From NCBI GenBank assembly GCA_031265585.1, contig JAISCL010000208.1:1-32973 (forward strand): a stretch of DNA of 32,973 nucleotides, written 5' to 3'. The notes below the pieces were generated by a model that did not search any database, had not been told where the DNA came from, and saw nothing but the letters and a program-made list of their open reading frames with translations. Positions 16,100-25,369 of this stretch are shown here, piece by piece. The DNA comes from Tannerella sp. (lineage in GTDB: Bacteria; Bacteroidota; Bacteroidia; Bacteroidales; Tannerellaceae). How positions within the stretch are numbered: position 1 is the first letter of the stretch; each line of letters starts with the position of its first letter. The translations under genes were made by a program, and so were the position numbers.

Positions 16100-19000
16100 T
16101 CACCGCGTTACCACCGTTTTCCGCCGGAAAGCGCCGCCGTCGGTAACGATATAGATACCCGGCGGAACGGACAGGCGCGCCGTACCGGGCGCAACCTTCG
16201 CCAGGCGGACAAGCGTCCCGGCAAGGCTGTAGACGTACAGTGCAGCCGCAACGGGACGGCTGTTCGCAACAACGATAGCGCCGGGAGCGGTATAGACATT
16301 CAGGGCATCGCCGGCAGGGGCGCCGTTACCGGTGGGGCCGGATTTACTGTCCCCGGCGACGGCGAGCGTGACGTTGATGTTCTGCCGGATACCGATGATA
16401 ACGACCGTATAGCTGCCGTCCGCATGGGGCGTTAAACGGATGCCGGAAGCGTTCGGCCGGTTGGGCGTTGTGCGGTTCGTCAGCACCTGTGGGGGCGTAC
16501 CGTCCGCCGGGGGAACGTCAGGCGTCAGCGTAAAGGTAAAGTTGGAGCCGCTGTTGACGGTATAGGTACCGGCAGGCGGATCGGTAGTCAGGCCTTCGAC
16601 GGAGGGAAGCTGCACGCTGTAGCGATCCGGCAGGGGCACCGGCGGTTCGAGGATGATAAACGTCCCGAGCGGCAGGCCGGTAACGGCAGCGTAGTTCGCA
16701 CCGGCGGCCAGGTCGACTGTGACGGTATATTCACCCGGATCGACCGGCACGACAGCGCTGCCGTTGTATTTTATCGCAATGATCTCGCCCAGTCCTTCGA
16801 TGTCCTTCAAGACCGTAACCGTTACGGGATACGGCGTGCCGCTGCAGGGAATATCACCCAGTTCAAAGTCAAGGACGTCGAGCGTCGGCTCGGCCGGATC
16901 TATCGTGAAGCTGCCGACCGGCAGGTTGAAGATAGCGGCGTAGGCCGTGCCGGCGGAAATGTCTACCGTGACGGCGTATGTGCCGGCGGCGGTCGGCACG
17001 GTGGCGCTGCCGTTATATTTTATGGCGGTGATCTTGCCGAGGCCGGTGATGCCGGGGTCGACGGTGACCGTCAGCGGATGCGGCTTGCCGTCGTAGGTGA
17101 CGGGGGTCAGCGTGAAGCTAAGCTCGGCGTCCGTCGGGTCGATTTGGTCGATCACAAAGTTGCCGCCGAGCGACAGGCCGTTGACGGCGGCGTAGTTCAA
17201 GCCCTCCTCAATATCGACCGTGACGGGATACGGGCCTGCGCCGGTCGGTGCGGCCGGATCGCCGTCGTAATATACCGTGATGTTATCGCCGAGGCCGGTG
17301 ATGCCGGTTCCGGCTGTGACCGTCAGGGATCGCGGCGAACCGTCGTAGGGGACGGGGGTCAGGTCAAAGGCAAGATCGGTGACCGCCGGGATGGCTTTGT
17401 TCACCGTAAAGCTGACGTCTGAGGAAGCGGTGATGCCATTTCCGCCCGACACGGTCAGTATGGCCGTGCAGGTTCCGGGAGCCAGGCCCGTGACGGGCGT
17501 GATCGTGATGGTAAAGTTGTCCGTACCGTCGACGGCTATGGAAGAAATCAAGTTTCCGGAGAGCGTGAACTTGTCGAAGTCCGTGCCACTCAGTGCGACG
17601 TTGAGGTCACCTGTGGGGTTGTACCCGGCATTGGTCACGACGACGTTAAGCGGCTGCTGCGCACCGTAGCCGTAGCTTGCGGCGGGGATTACCGCATTGC
17701 TTAGCGTAATGCCGTATGGAACCGGGTCCAGTGTTTCGGCGTTGTTATTGGAAGCGCTTCGCACGTAGCTCTTGCTGTATGTTTTGCCGTTTTCGGTCGT
17801 AAGTTCTACCGGTTGGGCGCCTGTCGGGGTCAGCCAGAAGTAAACCTCGCTCGCGGCGCCGGTTTTCACGCCTTTGATGCCGTACACGCCGGTGGCGGCG
17901 TCAGGGATTTCGCTGCAGCTTACGCCGCCGATGCTGCCCGCCGTGACGGATACATCATCGCCCACACTGCCTATCGTCAGCGTGTTGCGGTAAACGATTT
18001 GACCTTCGCTGTTTCTGGGCTGGGCTGAGAGGGATGTCGCTTTCACACTGCCGCCGTTGACAGTGATATTGCCGCCGATTCCGCTGCCTTGATTATGGCT
18101 GTGACTGGCAACAAGCGTTCCGCCATTGATGACGGTCTCACCCGAAGAGCCTACACTATATCCGGATCCGATTCCGCGAAAGTAGCCGTCAGCCACAACC
18201 GTGCCGCCATTCATCGTAAAACGGATGCCGCCGCTTCCATAAGCGCCGCCGATTGCGTTGTGTACGGTGCTGATAGCGGTAACCTTCCCGTCATTGACGA
18301 TGAGATGTGTCGTAAGGGCATTTTCCGAAGAGACATATCCTGCGACGCCAATTCCGGCAACGTCACCGTTTGCGCGGGCAACGACCGTGCCGCCGTTGAC
18401 CGTAATGGTGCCGCCGTAACCTCCGCTATGGCCTGCGCCGCTTTCATTGGTGCCGGCGCCTCCCCCGATGCCCGGAGCGCCGCCTCCTCCGGTGGCATCC
18501 ATATCGCCACCGTTAATTGTGATGTCACCCGGGCCTCCGGCAGCGGTGTATCTGTCGTTTGCACCGCCGCCGCCAATACCCGCGCCGCCGGTATTGATGC
18601 CTCCGTTCGCTACAACAGTACCGCTGTGGATAGTGATGGCGCCTCCTTTTGTCGAAACGGGACCGCCAATGCCGGCCGATCTTGAACCGCCGGCGGCGGA
18701 CAGCTTGCCGGCGCCGTATATGTTGACCGCAGCGCCGTCGGGCACCTGCAGTCCGGCTTTGTTTGCGCCGCTCTTTAGCGTGTTGTCTCCCTCGAGGGTA
18801 AGGTTCACCGTGGCGCCGGTCATGTCGAAGGCGCAGGCGTTGGATGTGCCGCTGACGTTGATGTTCACGTCGCGGAGGGTGATGTCTGCCGTTATGCCGG
18901 TGTTCACCTTAATGCGGTTGGCGGTCTGCCCGCTGCCGGTAATGGTGTATATGCCGCCGGTCGTAATGGTGAGCGTGGAGTTTGAGAAGCTCCAGCCCGT

Positions 19001-19144
19001 TCCCGACCCCGAGCCGTTATTGATATTGATGTCTTCGTCGGCAAGGACGTGGTTGCCGGCCGCTGCCAGGAGTGTGATGAGAAGGCCGGTGCGAAAGATG
19101 TGGATTCGCGCCTGCCGGATAAGTGTTTGTACTGTTCTTTTCAT
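16100..19144 (-). CDS. Large secreted beta-helix protein with three Ig/MBG-like repeats and T9SS-like C-terminal domain
   Basis: 1014 residues from the ATG at 19142-19144 (MKRTVQTLIRQARI). The frame is open to 19222, but the extension has no signal-peptide character. A signal peptide (LLITLLAAAGNHVLA) is followed by a glycine-rich beta-helical region to about residue 440, built of short turns such as NSGSGSGTGWSF, LEGDNTLKSG and AGIGG repeats. This is typical of carbohydrate-binding-like parallel beta-helices. Residues about 595-830 hold three consecutive repeats of about 77 residues (pattern YDG-P--LTVTV--GI-GLG, YNG-A--P---G-Y-VTVD, NYAAV-GL-LG-F-I). The end (about 945-1014: LYVYSLAGTLVRLA, VPPGIYIVTDGG) matches the style of type IX secretion sorting domains. 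Probably exported to the cell surface; function unknown. Confidence 0.85.
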   Translation of the reverse strand: MKRTVQTLIRQARIHIFRTGLLITLLAAAGNHVLADEDININNGSGSGTGWSFSNSTLTITTGGIYTITGSGQTANRIKVNTGITADITLRDVNINVSGTSNACAFDMTGATVNLTLEGDNTLKSGANKAGLQVPDGAAVNIYGAGKLSAAGGSRSAGIGGPVSTKGGAITIHSGTVVANGGINTGGAGIGGGGANDRYTAAGGPGDITINGGDMDATGGGGAPGIGGGAGTNESGAGHSGGYGGTITVNGGTVVARANGDVAGIGVAGYVSSENALTTHLIVNDGKVTAISTVHNAIGGAYGSGGIRFTMNGGTVVADGYFRGIGSGYSVGSSGETVINGGTLVASHSHNQGSGIGGNITVNGGSVKATSLSAQPRNSEGQIVYRNTLTIGSVGDDVSVTAGSIGGVSCSEIPDAATGVYGIKGVKTGAASEVYFWLTPTGAQPVELTTENGKTYSKSYVRSASNNNAETLDPVPYGITLSNAVIPAASYGYGAQQPLNVVVTNAGYNPTGDLNVALSGTDFDKFTLSGNLISSIAVDGTDNFTITITPVTGLAPGTCTAILTVSGGNGITASSDVSFTVNKAIPAVTDLAFDLTPVPYDGSPRSLTVTAGTGITGLGDNITVYYDGDPAAPTGAGPYPVTVDIEEGLNYAAVNGLSLGGNFVIDQIDPTDAELSFTLTPVTYDGKPHPLTVTVDPGITGLGKITAIKYNGSATVPTAAGTYAVTVDISAGTAYAAIFNLPVGSFTIDPAEPTLDVLDFELGDIPCSGTPYPVTVTVLKDIEGLGEIIAIKYNGSAVVPVDPGEYTVTVDLAAGANYAAVTGLPLGTFIILEPPVPLPDRYSVQLPSVEGLTTDPPAGTYTVNSGSNFTFTLTPDVPPADGTPPQVLTNRTTPNRPNASGIRLTPHADGSYTVVIIGIRQNINVTLAVAGDSKSGPTGNGAPAGDALNVYTAPGAIVVANSRPVAAALYVYSLAGTLVRLAKVAPGTARLSVPPGIYIVTDGGAFRRKTVVTR

Positions 19145-19245
19145 TGTCTTTAAATTTATTATTTTTACAAAGAACGGTCGCCACCGCGCGGACTGTCCGC
19201 CGGCAGCGATCGTTCGGGTCATTTAACAGATTGATAATTCATAAT

Positions 19246-20202
19246 TCACTTCGCCCCGGTTATGCTGAAAGTTGTCTTTACCTGTCCGCGGTAGCCGTTT
19301 TTGCCGTGGATGATGAGGGTAGCGGTGCCGACCTTCACATTGTTTTTATACGTGACGAAAAAGTCACGGGCGAAAATCAGTTCGACAGCGGGCTTTCCTT
19401 CTTGCCGGTAGCAGGCCTTTATCAGCGGGGTGACGGGCTTGCCGGTCCAGGTCTGTTCCGCCACGTCTTCGATCACACAGCGGCCGGCGACGCTGATGTT
19501 CTTGCGGGTATGGTGATGCGAGTGCGTGTTGAAATATTCAATCCGGGCGTTTATCTCGTTGATAAAGTCATCGTATATGGGAGCAGCAGCTATGGTGGCG
19601 GCTGCGTTGATGCGGTCGGTCATCCGGTGATAGAGGATGTCGGAATCGCGGCGGACGCTCCGGAAATCTCCTTGCGGCTTTTGGGCCGATTCGGTGTTAC
19701 GCTGCCTGATCAGGGATTCAAAAGTGGCCTCTGCTTCGGCCAGTTCGGTAACCCAGGGGGAGAGGCCGAGCAGGGTGACTTTGCCGGCATACTGGTCGCT
19801 GTTGAGGTCGCCGATGAGAATGTTGACGTCGGCGGTTTGTTCTTCGTAAGCTTTATGGGTGATGTCACCGAAAGCCTTAAAACGATTTTTGAGTATCCGC
19901 GCGGCTTCGACTGCAGTGGGGTCAAAGTGGTGAAGCCCGACGTCAATGAGACTGTTCATGCCGGTTACGGTGCGGTCGATACGCTGGTCGGTATCGGCGA
20001 TCGTCTGTGTGAAATCGCTTTTCCGCATGTTATTGATCAGCGCCTTTTCTTCGTCAATCTGCACGAGGAGCGTGTCGTAGTCCGCGCCAACGACTGTCTT
20101 TGCGGCCTGGAACACCAGGAGGAGATCCTTTAAAACAACCAGGAACTCATAGTGTTCTTCGTTGTTGAAGGTTCGCAGATGAACTGTTACAATTTTTTTC
20201 AT
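19246..20202 (-). CDS. DUF6261-like protein with C-terminal bacterial Ig-like domain
   Basis: 318 residues from the ATG at 20200-20202 (MKKIVTVHLRTFNNEEHYEF). The frame continues open to 20712 only because it passes through the tandem repeat array, so the long version is rejected. The first ~240 residues are alpha-helical and acidic/polar without a signal peptide, and resemble the Bacteroidota DUF6261 family (opening NNEEHYEFL, helical segments). This assignment is from memory of the family style. Residues about 245-318 resemble a bacterial Ig-like domain (TWTGKPVTP, VTYKNNVKVGTATLIIHGKN, GYRGQVKTTFSI), an unusual fusion. It precedes the large repeat protein by about 100 bases and has a long structured leader. 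Function is unknown. Confidence 0.82.
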   Translation of the reverse strand: MKKIVTVHLRTFNNEEHYEFLVVLKDLLLVFQAAKTVVGADYDTLLVQIDEEKALINNMRKSDFTQTIADTDQRIDRTVTGMNSLIDVGLHHFDPTAVEAARILKNRFKAFGDITHKAYEEQTADVNILIGDLNSDQYAGKVTLLGLSPWVTELAEAEATFESLIRQRNTESAQKPQGDFRSVRRDSDILYHRMTDRINAAATIAAAPIYDDFINEINARIEYFNTHSHHHTRKNISVAGRCVIEDVAEQTWTGKPVTPLIKACYRQEGKPAVELIFARDFFVTYKNNVKVGTATLIIHGKNGYRGQVKTTFSITGAK

Positions 20203-20286
20203 CGTGATTCGATTTTTTTGTGCATAAAAACAATTTGCTGTTTCGGGCCTGTACGCCGTACAGTTCCAAAAGGGTAATATATGATA

Positions 20287-20618
20287 TGTGCAGGTCTCCC
20301 GGAACGTCCGGGAAGGTTGCACATGGCATGTGCAGGCCTCCCGGAACGTCCGGGAAGGTTGCACATGGTATGTGCAGGTCTCCCGGAATGTCCGGGAAGG
20401 TTGCACATGGTATGTGCAGGTCTCCCGGAATGTCCGGGAAGGTTGCACATGGTATGTGCAGGCCTCCCGGAATGTCCGGGAAGGTTGCACATGGTATGTG
20501 CAGGCCTCCCGGAATGTCCGGAAAGGTTGCACATGGTATGTGCAGGCCTCCCGGAACGTCCGGGAAGGTTGCACATGGTATGTGCAGGCCTCCCGGAATG
20601 TCCGGGAAGATTTGCACT
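20287..20618. repeat. Tandem array of eight 42-bp units, each a two-part hairpin
   Basis: Units begin at 20287, 20329, 20371, 20413, 20455, 20497, 20539 and 20581. Each has the outer arms TGTGCA and TGCACA and the inner arms TCCCGGA and TCCGGGA around a 3-base loop, with 4-base internal loops and a 5-base linker. Differences between copies fall in the loop (ACG or ATG) and internal loop (GGTC or GGCC). The exceptions are copy 6, which loses one inner stem base, and copy 8, which is degenerate at its end. No spacers are present, so it is not a CRISPR array. Confidence 0.93.
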
Positions 20619-20909
20619 TATGGGAACAGGCCCCGTCGGGCGTCGGAGAAGGTTGCTCTCCGGGAAACAGAGATTTATGCACGTGGCCGACAGGATTGCC
20701 CGTTGCATGCAAGCCTCCCGACGCGGACGGGGACTGTTTGTCTGACAGTATGTAAACTGTTCACCGGACGGCGTACGGGTTGCGCGGGCGGATCTGCAGG
20801 GATCCGTCGAACTGCGGGCCGGCCTGCCGGTGGCTACCGGGCCGGTCTGTTCGAAGCGTTGATTCCGGTGATTAATTGTACCCATTTTACTGTTTAAAAT
20901 ACAACGGTG

Positions 20910-20944
20910 CAAATGTAAATGAAAATTTTTAATATTCCTGCAAA
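20910..20944 (-). promoter_or_regulatory. Probable promoter driving the repeat-containing leader
   Basis: Minus-strand TACATTTG (20910-20917) fits TAnnTTTG and TTTG (20941-20944) lies 23 bases upstream, at the upper end of the usual spacing. It points toward the tandem array and the DUF6261-like gene. Confidence 0.55.
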
Positions 20945-21000
20945 AAAAATCACGAAATTTTCATGTCGTTTATTATTTTATTTCCGGGTCGCCCTGCGGG

Positions 21001-22494
21001 TTACAGGAGTCCCCGTGTGGCGGTGTTCATGCCGAGGAGTTCGGCGCAGGTGAAAAAGGCGGTCATGGATACGCCCAGCAGGCCGTGGAGGTTGAGGTTC
21101 TGGCCGGTGAGGTAGAGGTTGGGTTCGGGGGTTCGGGGGGAGAGGAGGGTGGTCATCAGTTGCCGGCAGTTTTTGCGTATGCCGTAGGCGGAGCCGCAGG
21201 GGGTGGCGGTATAGTCGCGGTAGGTGAGCGGGGTGCTTGTGCAGATGTTTTCGATGGCGCCGGGGTTTTCCAGTTCGGGGATGTACGCGGCGGCGAGGCG
21301 GATGCAGGCGCCGGCTTTCTGCTGCTTGAGGGAGGTGTAGCTGCTGCCGCGGCGTCCGACGGTGGTGTGCGCCCAGGGTTCTACTTCCGGCCAGTACATG
21401 GGGGTGAGGATGTCGATCGCGGATGTGCAGGGGGAATTGCCGGCGGGGGGCTGGAAGGAGACCAGGGCGCAGGAGGCGGCGGGCTGGTCCGGACGGCAGG
21501 CGGTGGGGGGCTGCCAGAGGTCGCCGTTTTCGTAGATGTAGAGGTTGCGGTTGCGGTAGGGTACGGCGCTTTCCTTCAGGGCGATGTTTGCGGTGAACAT
21601 TCCGAAGGTGTTTTCGAGGCCGGCGATTCTTTTGCGGTATATGTTGCGGATGAGGGCGCTTTCGGTTATCAGGGAGAGGGCGGCGGCGGGATGCGTTGCG
21701 GCTATGAAGGAAGCGGCTTCGATCCGTTCGCCGCCGTTGACCTCTGCGGCGGCGATCCGTCCGTTTTCTTCGATGAGGCGTGTGACGCGGGCGTTGAGGC
21801 GCAGGGTTCCGCCGTTTTTTTCGATGCTTTTGACGAGTGAATCGGCGATCTGTGCGCCTCCGCCCTGCAGTCGCCAGGCGCTCTGGATGAAGGAGCTGTT
21901 TATCTGGGCGAAAATGTAGAGGGGCAGGGTCTCGGGGTTCAGTTCCATTTTCAGGGAGGCGCCCGACAGGACGTTGCGGAGCAGCGGGTCGTCAATGGTT
22001 GAGGCGAGGTAGGCGTATGCGGATTTTGCGAACAGGGAGTTTCCGTAGAGGTCTTCTTCCGCTTTTTTTTCGAAGCTGTCGAAGAGATGATCCGATACGT
22101 TGCGCAGGAAAGCGGTGTATTGTTTGAGGTTCCGTCGCTGACGGGGAAAGTGTTCCGAGAGCGTTTCGGCAAAGCGTTCGTATCCGTTTGCGAACAGGTA
22201 GGATTTGCGGTCGATAATGACTTCGTCGAATCCGTTTTCATCCATGCGGCGCCAGGGCAGGCGCGTCAGTCCGAAGTAACTGAAAAGGCGGTGCAGGGGC
22301 TGCCCTTCGTCCATTCCGCCGACGTAGTGGAAACCGGTGTCGAAGGTGTGCTTTCCGCGGCGGAAGGTTTGCAGGCATCCTCCCGGCCGGCCCTGTTTTT
22401 CGAGTACACAGACGTTCAGGCCGTGCTTCGAGAGGATGTAGCCGCATTGCAGGCCGCCCAGGCCGCTTCCGATGATGATGACGTCGTATTTCAT
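21001..22494 (-). CDS. FAD-dependent oxidoreductase, CrtI/carotenoid-isomerase-like, of lipid-pigment locus
   Basis: 497 residues. A Rossmann FAD-binding motif opens the protein (IIIGSGLGGLQCGYILSKHG, VLEKQGRPGGCLQTF). The C-terminal FAD-contact block LYLTGQNLNLHGLLGVSMTAF is of the phytoene desaturase/retinol saturase superfamily. Related flavoproteins occur in flexirubin and aryl polyene gene clusters of Bacteroidota; the exact reaction (desaturation, saturation or isomerisation of a polyene/acyl chain) is not known. It is the last gene of the nine-gene operon, and its ATG overlaps the exporter stop by four bases. Nearest alternative: a general NAD(P)/FAD oxidoreductase with another hydrophobic substrate. 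Confidence 0.85.
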   Translation of the reverse strand: MKYDVIIIGSGLGGLQCGYILSKHGLNVCVLEKQGRPGGCLQTFRRGKHTFDTGFHYVGGMDEGQPLHRLFSYFGLTRLPWRRMDENGFDEVIIDRKSYLFANGYERFAETLSEHFPRQRRNLKQYTAFLRNVSDHLFDSFEKKAEEDLYGNSLFAKSAYAYLASTIDDPLLRNVLSGASLKMELNPETLPLYIFAQINSSFIQSAWRLQGGGAQIADSLVKSIEKNGGTLRLNARVTRLIEENGRIAAAEVNGGERIEAASFIAATHPAAALSLITESALIRNIYRKRIAGLENTFGMFTANIALKESAVPYRNRNLYIYENGDLWQPPTACRPDQPAASCALVSFQPPAGNSPCTSAIDILTPMYWPEVEPWAHTTVGRRGSSYTSLKQQKAGACIRLAAAYIPELENPGAIENICTSTPLTYRDYTATPCGSAYGIRKNCRQLMTTLLSPRTPEPNLYLTGQNLNLHGLLGVSMTAFFTCAELLGMNTATRGLL

Positions 22495-24995
22495 TTGCCG
22501 GAATGCGGAGGGCGGGGTTTATATTTTTTTATCAATACATGGCGGTAGCGCGTCTTCATCAGGAGGCGGAAGAGGAAGGGCAGCAGGGCGTAGGAGGTCA
22601 GGAGCGTGGAGGTCATCCCGATGAGGGTGGCCACGCCGATGGAGGAGAGCGCCGGGTGACGGGCGAACATGAGGGAGGAGATGCTGATCATCAGGACGGC
22701 GGCCGAGAGGAAAATGGCGGTCTTGTGGTACATCAGCAGTTTCCGGTCGCCTTCTTTCAGGTCCGCCAGGAGGCCTTCCATGACAAAGATGCTGTAGTCT
22801 ACTCCGATGCCGAAGATAAACGTCGAGATGACGATGTTGATCAGGTTGAACTGCAGTCCGAGCAGGGCCATCACGCCCAGGACGACATACCAGCTCATCC
22901 CCATCGGCAGAAAGGCGATGAAGGCCAGCGGCAGGCTGCGGAACGAAAGCAGCAGGACGATAAAGACAAACAGCGAGGAGATCCCCAGGATCGTGTTGAA
23001 ATCATCGTGCATCAGTTCGACCATATTGGTTGTATAATAGAAGGGATCCGCGACGATCACATCCTTCTGCGCCGCCAGCAGGTCGTTTACTTCCCGCTGA
23101 TTTTCCGCTTCCAGCTGTACGGAAGTGTATACCAGGTACATGCCCCGTGAATGTTCTACCATATTCGCCATGAGTCCTTCCGGCAACACATTCGCTTCAT
23201 AGATGGAGGAGGGCTGATAATCCTTCGTTATCAGTTCAAAAAACGGGTCGAACATGGCGGGTTTGAACTTATTCGCTTCGCCGGCTGCAATCACATCCCG
23301 TTTCAGTTCCCCTGCCCGTTCGTCCGTCCAGTAATCCTTCCAGGCCGCAATGCGTTTTTCCTGCTCCCGCTTCGGAAGCAGTACGGCCGATGAGTGCGTA
23401 TAGCTCCTGATCCTGCCCGCCGCCTGAAGCGAATCGCAGATACGGCTGACCGCACGGTTGCAGATGAACGCCGAATCCAGGTTTTCCGAGGTGGCGGCAT
23501 AGTTGCTTACGGCCAGCCCCCGGGAGGTTTTTTCCGCATAGAGTTCCATCGAGCGCACAACGGCAGGCTCGTAATATCCGATATTGCGGAGGTTTGCGTC
23601 AAACGTCACACGGGACGAGGTAAAGAGGCTCGCGACAAAGACGATCAGGATGAGCGCCAAAAGCCATCCCTGGCGGTCCAGCGGACAGGTGTTGATTTTT
23701 TCCAGTACCCGGAAGGCCTTTTCAAAGCGGCGGTTCTCCACCCTGTCGAACACATGGGGCAGGAAGAACAGGCAGGCAACCGCCGTCCCCGCCATCGCCA
23801 GCGAGGCAAAAAGCCCGAAATCGCGCAGCAGGGCGGACTGCGTAAACATCAGCCCCATAAAGGCGCCGACCGTCGTGAGAATCCCCAGGATCACGGGTTT
23901 TACCTGGTCGCGCAGGACGTGCACCGGATCGGTCACATATTTAAAATGGGTGATGACATGCAGGCAGTAACTCAGCGCGACGCCAAGCACAATGGCGCCG
24001 ATACCCAGGGCCATCAGCGACATCATCCCCTGCAGGCAGAACATGCAGGCCATGGCGAAAAAGGCGCCGTAAGCGACCGGCAGGAGCAGCATCGGCAGGG
24101 TCGACCTGTTGCGGAAACAGATCATGATCAGGAAACAGGCAAACAGGAGCGAGACCCCCATCGTCAGCGCCAGATCCTGCTTTATCTGCCTCGAATTGAA
24201 AACGCTTTGCACCGGCGGCCCGTGGAAAAGGACTTCCAGATCCGGAAAGGCCGCTTCCAGCTGCCGGATGGAATGTTCGATCTTTTTCACCAGGCGCGTG
24301 CCGGCTTTCGAGTCAAAGGAAATAAAATCCGGAGAGATGAATACCAGGGCGACCGCCGTATCCGCCGTGAACAGATGATTCCCGTACAGGGCATAATTGC
24401 CGCCCAGCATGCCGGCAAGGCTCCCCCCGTCGTCTCCCGAAAAAAACAGGGAACGCAAATTGACCGGATCGTAACGCATGATGCGGTAAAACAGGGCGCC
24501 TTCGGGGGAGGCGACCTTTTCCAGGTTGGCGGCCATCTGCCGGAATATGCGCTCCCTGCCGGTCAGGGAATCTATCCCCCCGTAATATCCGGGATCGAGC
24601 AGCAGGGGGACGTTTTCCAGGGCATACGCCATCAGCTGCTGTTTGATGTCCTCGTCAATCTTATAGAGCAGGTCGCCGATATCGCCGTCGTCCGCATCAC
24701 AGGACAGGAGGGAATCCACAAACAGGTCGCCGGCTTCCAGCAGCCTGTCGGGAGCGGCATCGCCGGATTTGGACACGATCTGGACTACGATTTTGTCTTT
24801 TACCTTCAGCTCGGAAAACACAAGGCCTTCGGCTTTCGTATCATCCGTCGAAGGCAGCAGTTTGGAGATGTCTTCTTCGTATGCAAGCTTCCATCCGAAG
24901 AACACAAACAGTCCGAAAGAAAAAAACAGCAACAGGTAAAGCGCCGCTTTTCGGTTCCGGAAAAAATGAAACAGGTTGATGAAAAAATTTGTCAT
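22491..24995 (-). CDS. MMPL/RND-family lipid exporter
   Basis: 834 residues. An N-terminal membrane helix (LYLLLFFSFGLFVFFGW) is followed by a periplasmic loop of about 220 residues, then a cluster of helices (about 275-420). A second periplasmic domain and a final helix cluster (about 690-815) complete the duplicated RND architecture. Blocks such as GIGAIVLGVALSYCLHVITH and FGIGVDYSIFVMEGLLADL correspond to the paired helix-4-like segments of MMPL proteins. MMPL transporters move lipids or lipid-linked pigments across the inner membrane. An MMPL gene is a standard member of aryl polyene/flexirubin loci, where it is thought to export the product. It overlaps both neighbours by ATGA. Confidence 0.9.
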   Translation of the reverse strand: MTNFFINLFHFFRNRKAALYLLLFFSFGLFVFFGWKLAYEEDISKLLPSTDDTKAEGLVFSELKVKDKIVVQIVSKSGDAAPDRLLEAGDLFVDSLLSCDADDGDIGDLLYKIDEDIKQQLMAYALENVPLLLDPGYYGGIDSLTGRERIFRQMAANLEKVASPEGALFYRIMRYDPVNLRSLFFSGDDGGSLAGMLGGNYALYGNHLFTADTAVALVFISPDFISFDSKAGTRLVKKIEHSIRQLEAAFPDLEVLFHGPPVQSVFNSRQIKQDLALTMGVSLLFACFLIMICFRNRSTLPMLLLPVAYGAFFAMACMFCLQGMMSLMALGIGAIVLGVALSYCLHVITHFKYVTDPVHVLRDQVKPVILGILTTVGAFMGLMFTQSALLRDFGLFASLAMAGTAVACLFFLPHVFDRVENRRFEKAFRVLEKINTCPLDRQGWLLALILIVFVASLFTSSRVTFDANLRNIGYYEPAVVRSMELYAEKTSRGLAVSNYAATSENLDSAFICNRAVSRICDSLQAAGRIRSYTHSSAVLLPKREQEKRIAAWKDYWTDERAGELKRDVIAAGEANKFKPAMFDPFFELITKDYQPSSIYEANVLPEGLMANMVEHSRGMYLVYTSVQLEAENQREVNDLLAAQKDVIVADPFYYTTNMVELMHDDFNTILGISSLFVFIVLLLSFRSLPLAFIAFLPMGMSWYVVLGVMALLGLQFNLINIVISTFIFGIGVDYSIFVMEGLLADLKEGDRKLLMYHKTAIFLSAAVLMISISSLMFARHPALSSIGVATLIGMTSTLLTSYALLPFLFRLLMKTRYRHVLIKKYKPRPPHSGK

Positions 24996-25369
24996 TTCAC
25001 AGAAGTAAGTTCACCTTTAAAGTCTATACAGGTTACCGTACCGTCACCCACCGTCGCGCGAACCCCGTATATGCCGTCCGCCTCCACGGACAGCTGCATG
25101 CGGAGCTGTAATTGCGGGGTGGTTTGCGGGGTAATAACGGCGGATAACCGGCATTGAGAGATATAGCCGAGAAACAGGCGCTTCCCGGTCAGCAGCTGGG
25201 CACATTCCCGGATCATCTGGATGTTGCATACGCCGGGAGAAACGGGATTCCCCGGGAAGTGACCGGCATAGGCCCTGTATTCCGGCAATAATGTGATACG
25301 GAACAATGTTTCATCATGATCCGCCGTCCGGCTGTCGATTTTAAAATAATCATTGAGGAGGGTCATCAT
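24992..25369 (-). CDS. Hot-dog fold 3-hydroxyacyl-ACP dehydratase-like protein (ApeI/FabZ-like)
   Basis: 125 residues. The central helix motif YAGHFPGNPVSPGVCNIQMI closely matches the FabZ/ApeI signature HFPGxPxxPGV. His37 is the expected catalytic histidine, and the second acidic residue is met in IRECAQ. It would dehydrate a 3-hydroxyacyl-ACP to the enoyl form, building the conjugated chain. Together with the second dehydratase-like protein in the same operon it may form a heteromeric pair, as reported for ApeI and ApeP. ATGA overlaps occur at both ends. Confidence 0.85.
   Translation of the reverse strand: MMTLLNDYFKIDSRTADHDETLFRITLLPEYRAYAGHFPGNPVSPGVCNIQMIRECAQLLTGKRLFLGYISQCRLSAVITPQTTPQLQLRMQLSVEADGIYGVRATVGDGTVTCIDFKGELTSVK

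Larger units (their letters stand above)
20203..21000 (-). other. Long untranslated leader/intergenic region upstream of the DUF6261-like gene
   Basis: About 800 bases without a convincing gene. Many overlapping frames stay open on both strands because the 42-bp repeat is a multiple of three. Their translations are only the repeat (for example HVQPSRTFREACTY again and again), so none is called. A promoter-like element at 20910-20944 would give a leader of about 700 nt reaching the ATG at 20202. A small perfect hairpin CTGTAC-GCC-GTACAG lies at 20249-20263, close to that start. The 20620-20900 part is GC-rich with short inverted repeats but no clear feature. Confidence 0.6.

Noticed and set aside
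19145..19245. Separate promoter for the large repeat-rich secreted protein
   Set aside because: GTTCTTTG near 19165 resembles a -7 box but its first base does not fit and no -33 TTTG is found at the right distance.
20287..20618. CRISPR array
   Set aside because: Units are contiguous 42-bp tandem repeats without variable spacers and there are no cas genes in the window.
20199..20912. Several overlapping long frames on both strands through the tandem array
   Set aside because: They are open only because the 42-bp unit is a multiple of three; translations are pure repeat and have no domain or ribosome-binding site.
20941..21000. Terminator after the FAD oxidoreductase gene
   Set aside because: Only a 3-bp GGG/CCC stem is visible near 20985-21000, too weak to call.
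23394..25157. A 587-codon plus-strand frame
   Set aside because: Antisense to the MMPL exporter, which has clear membrane helices and operon context; the plus translation is low-complexity and charged.
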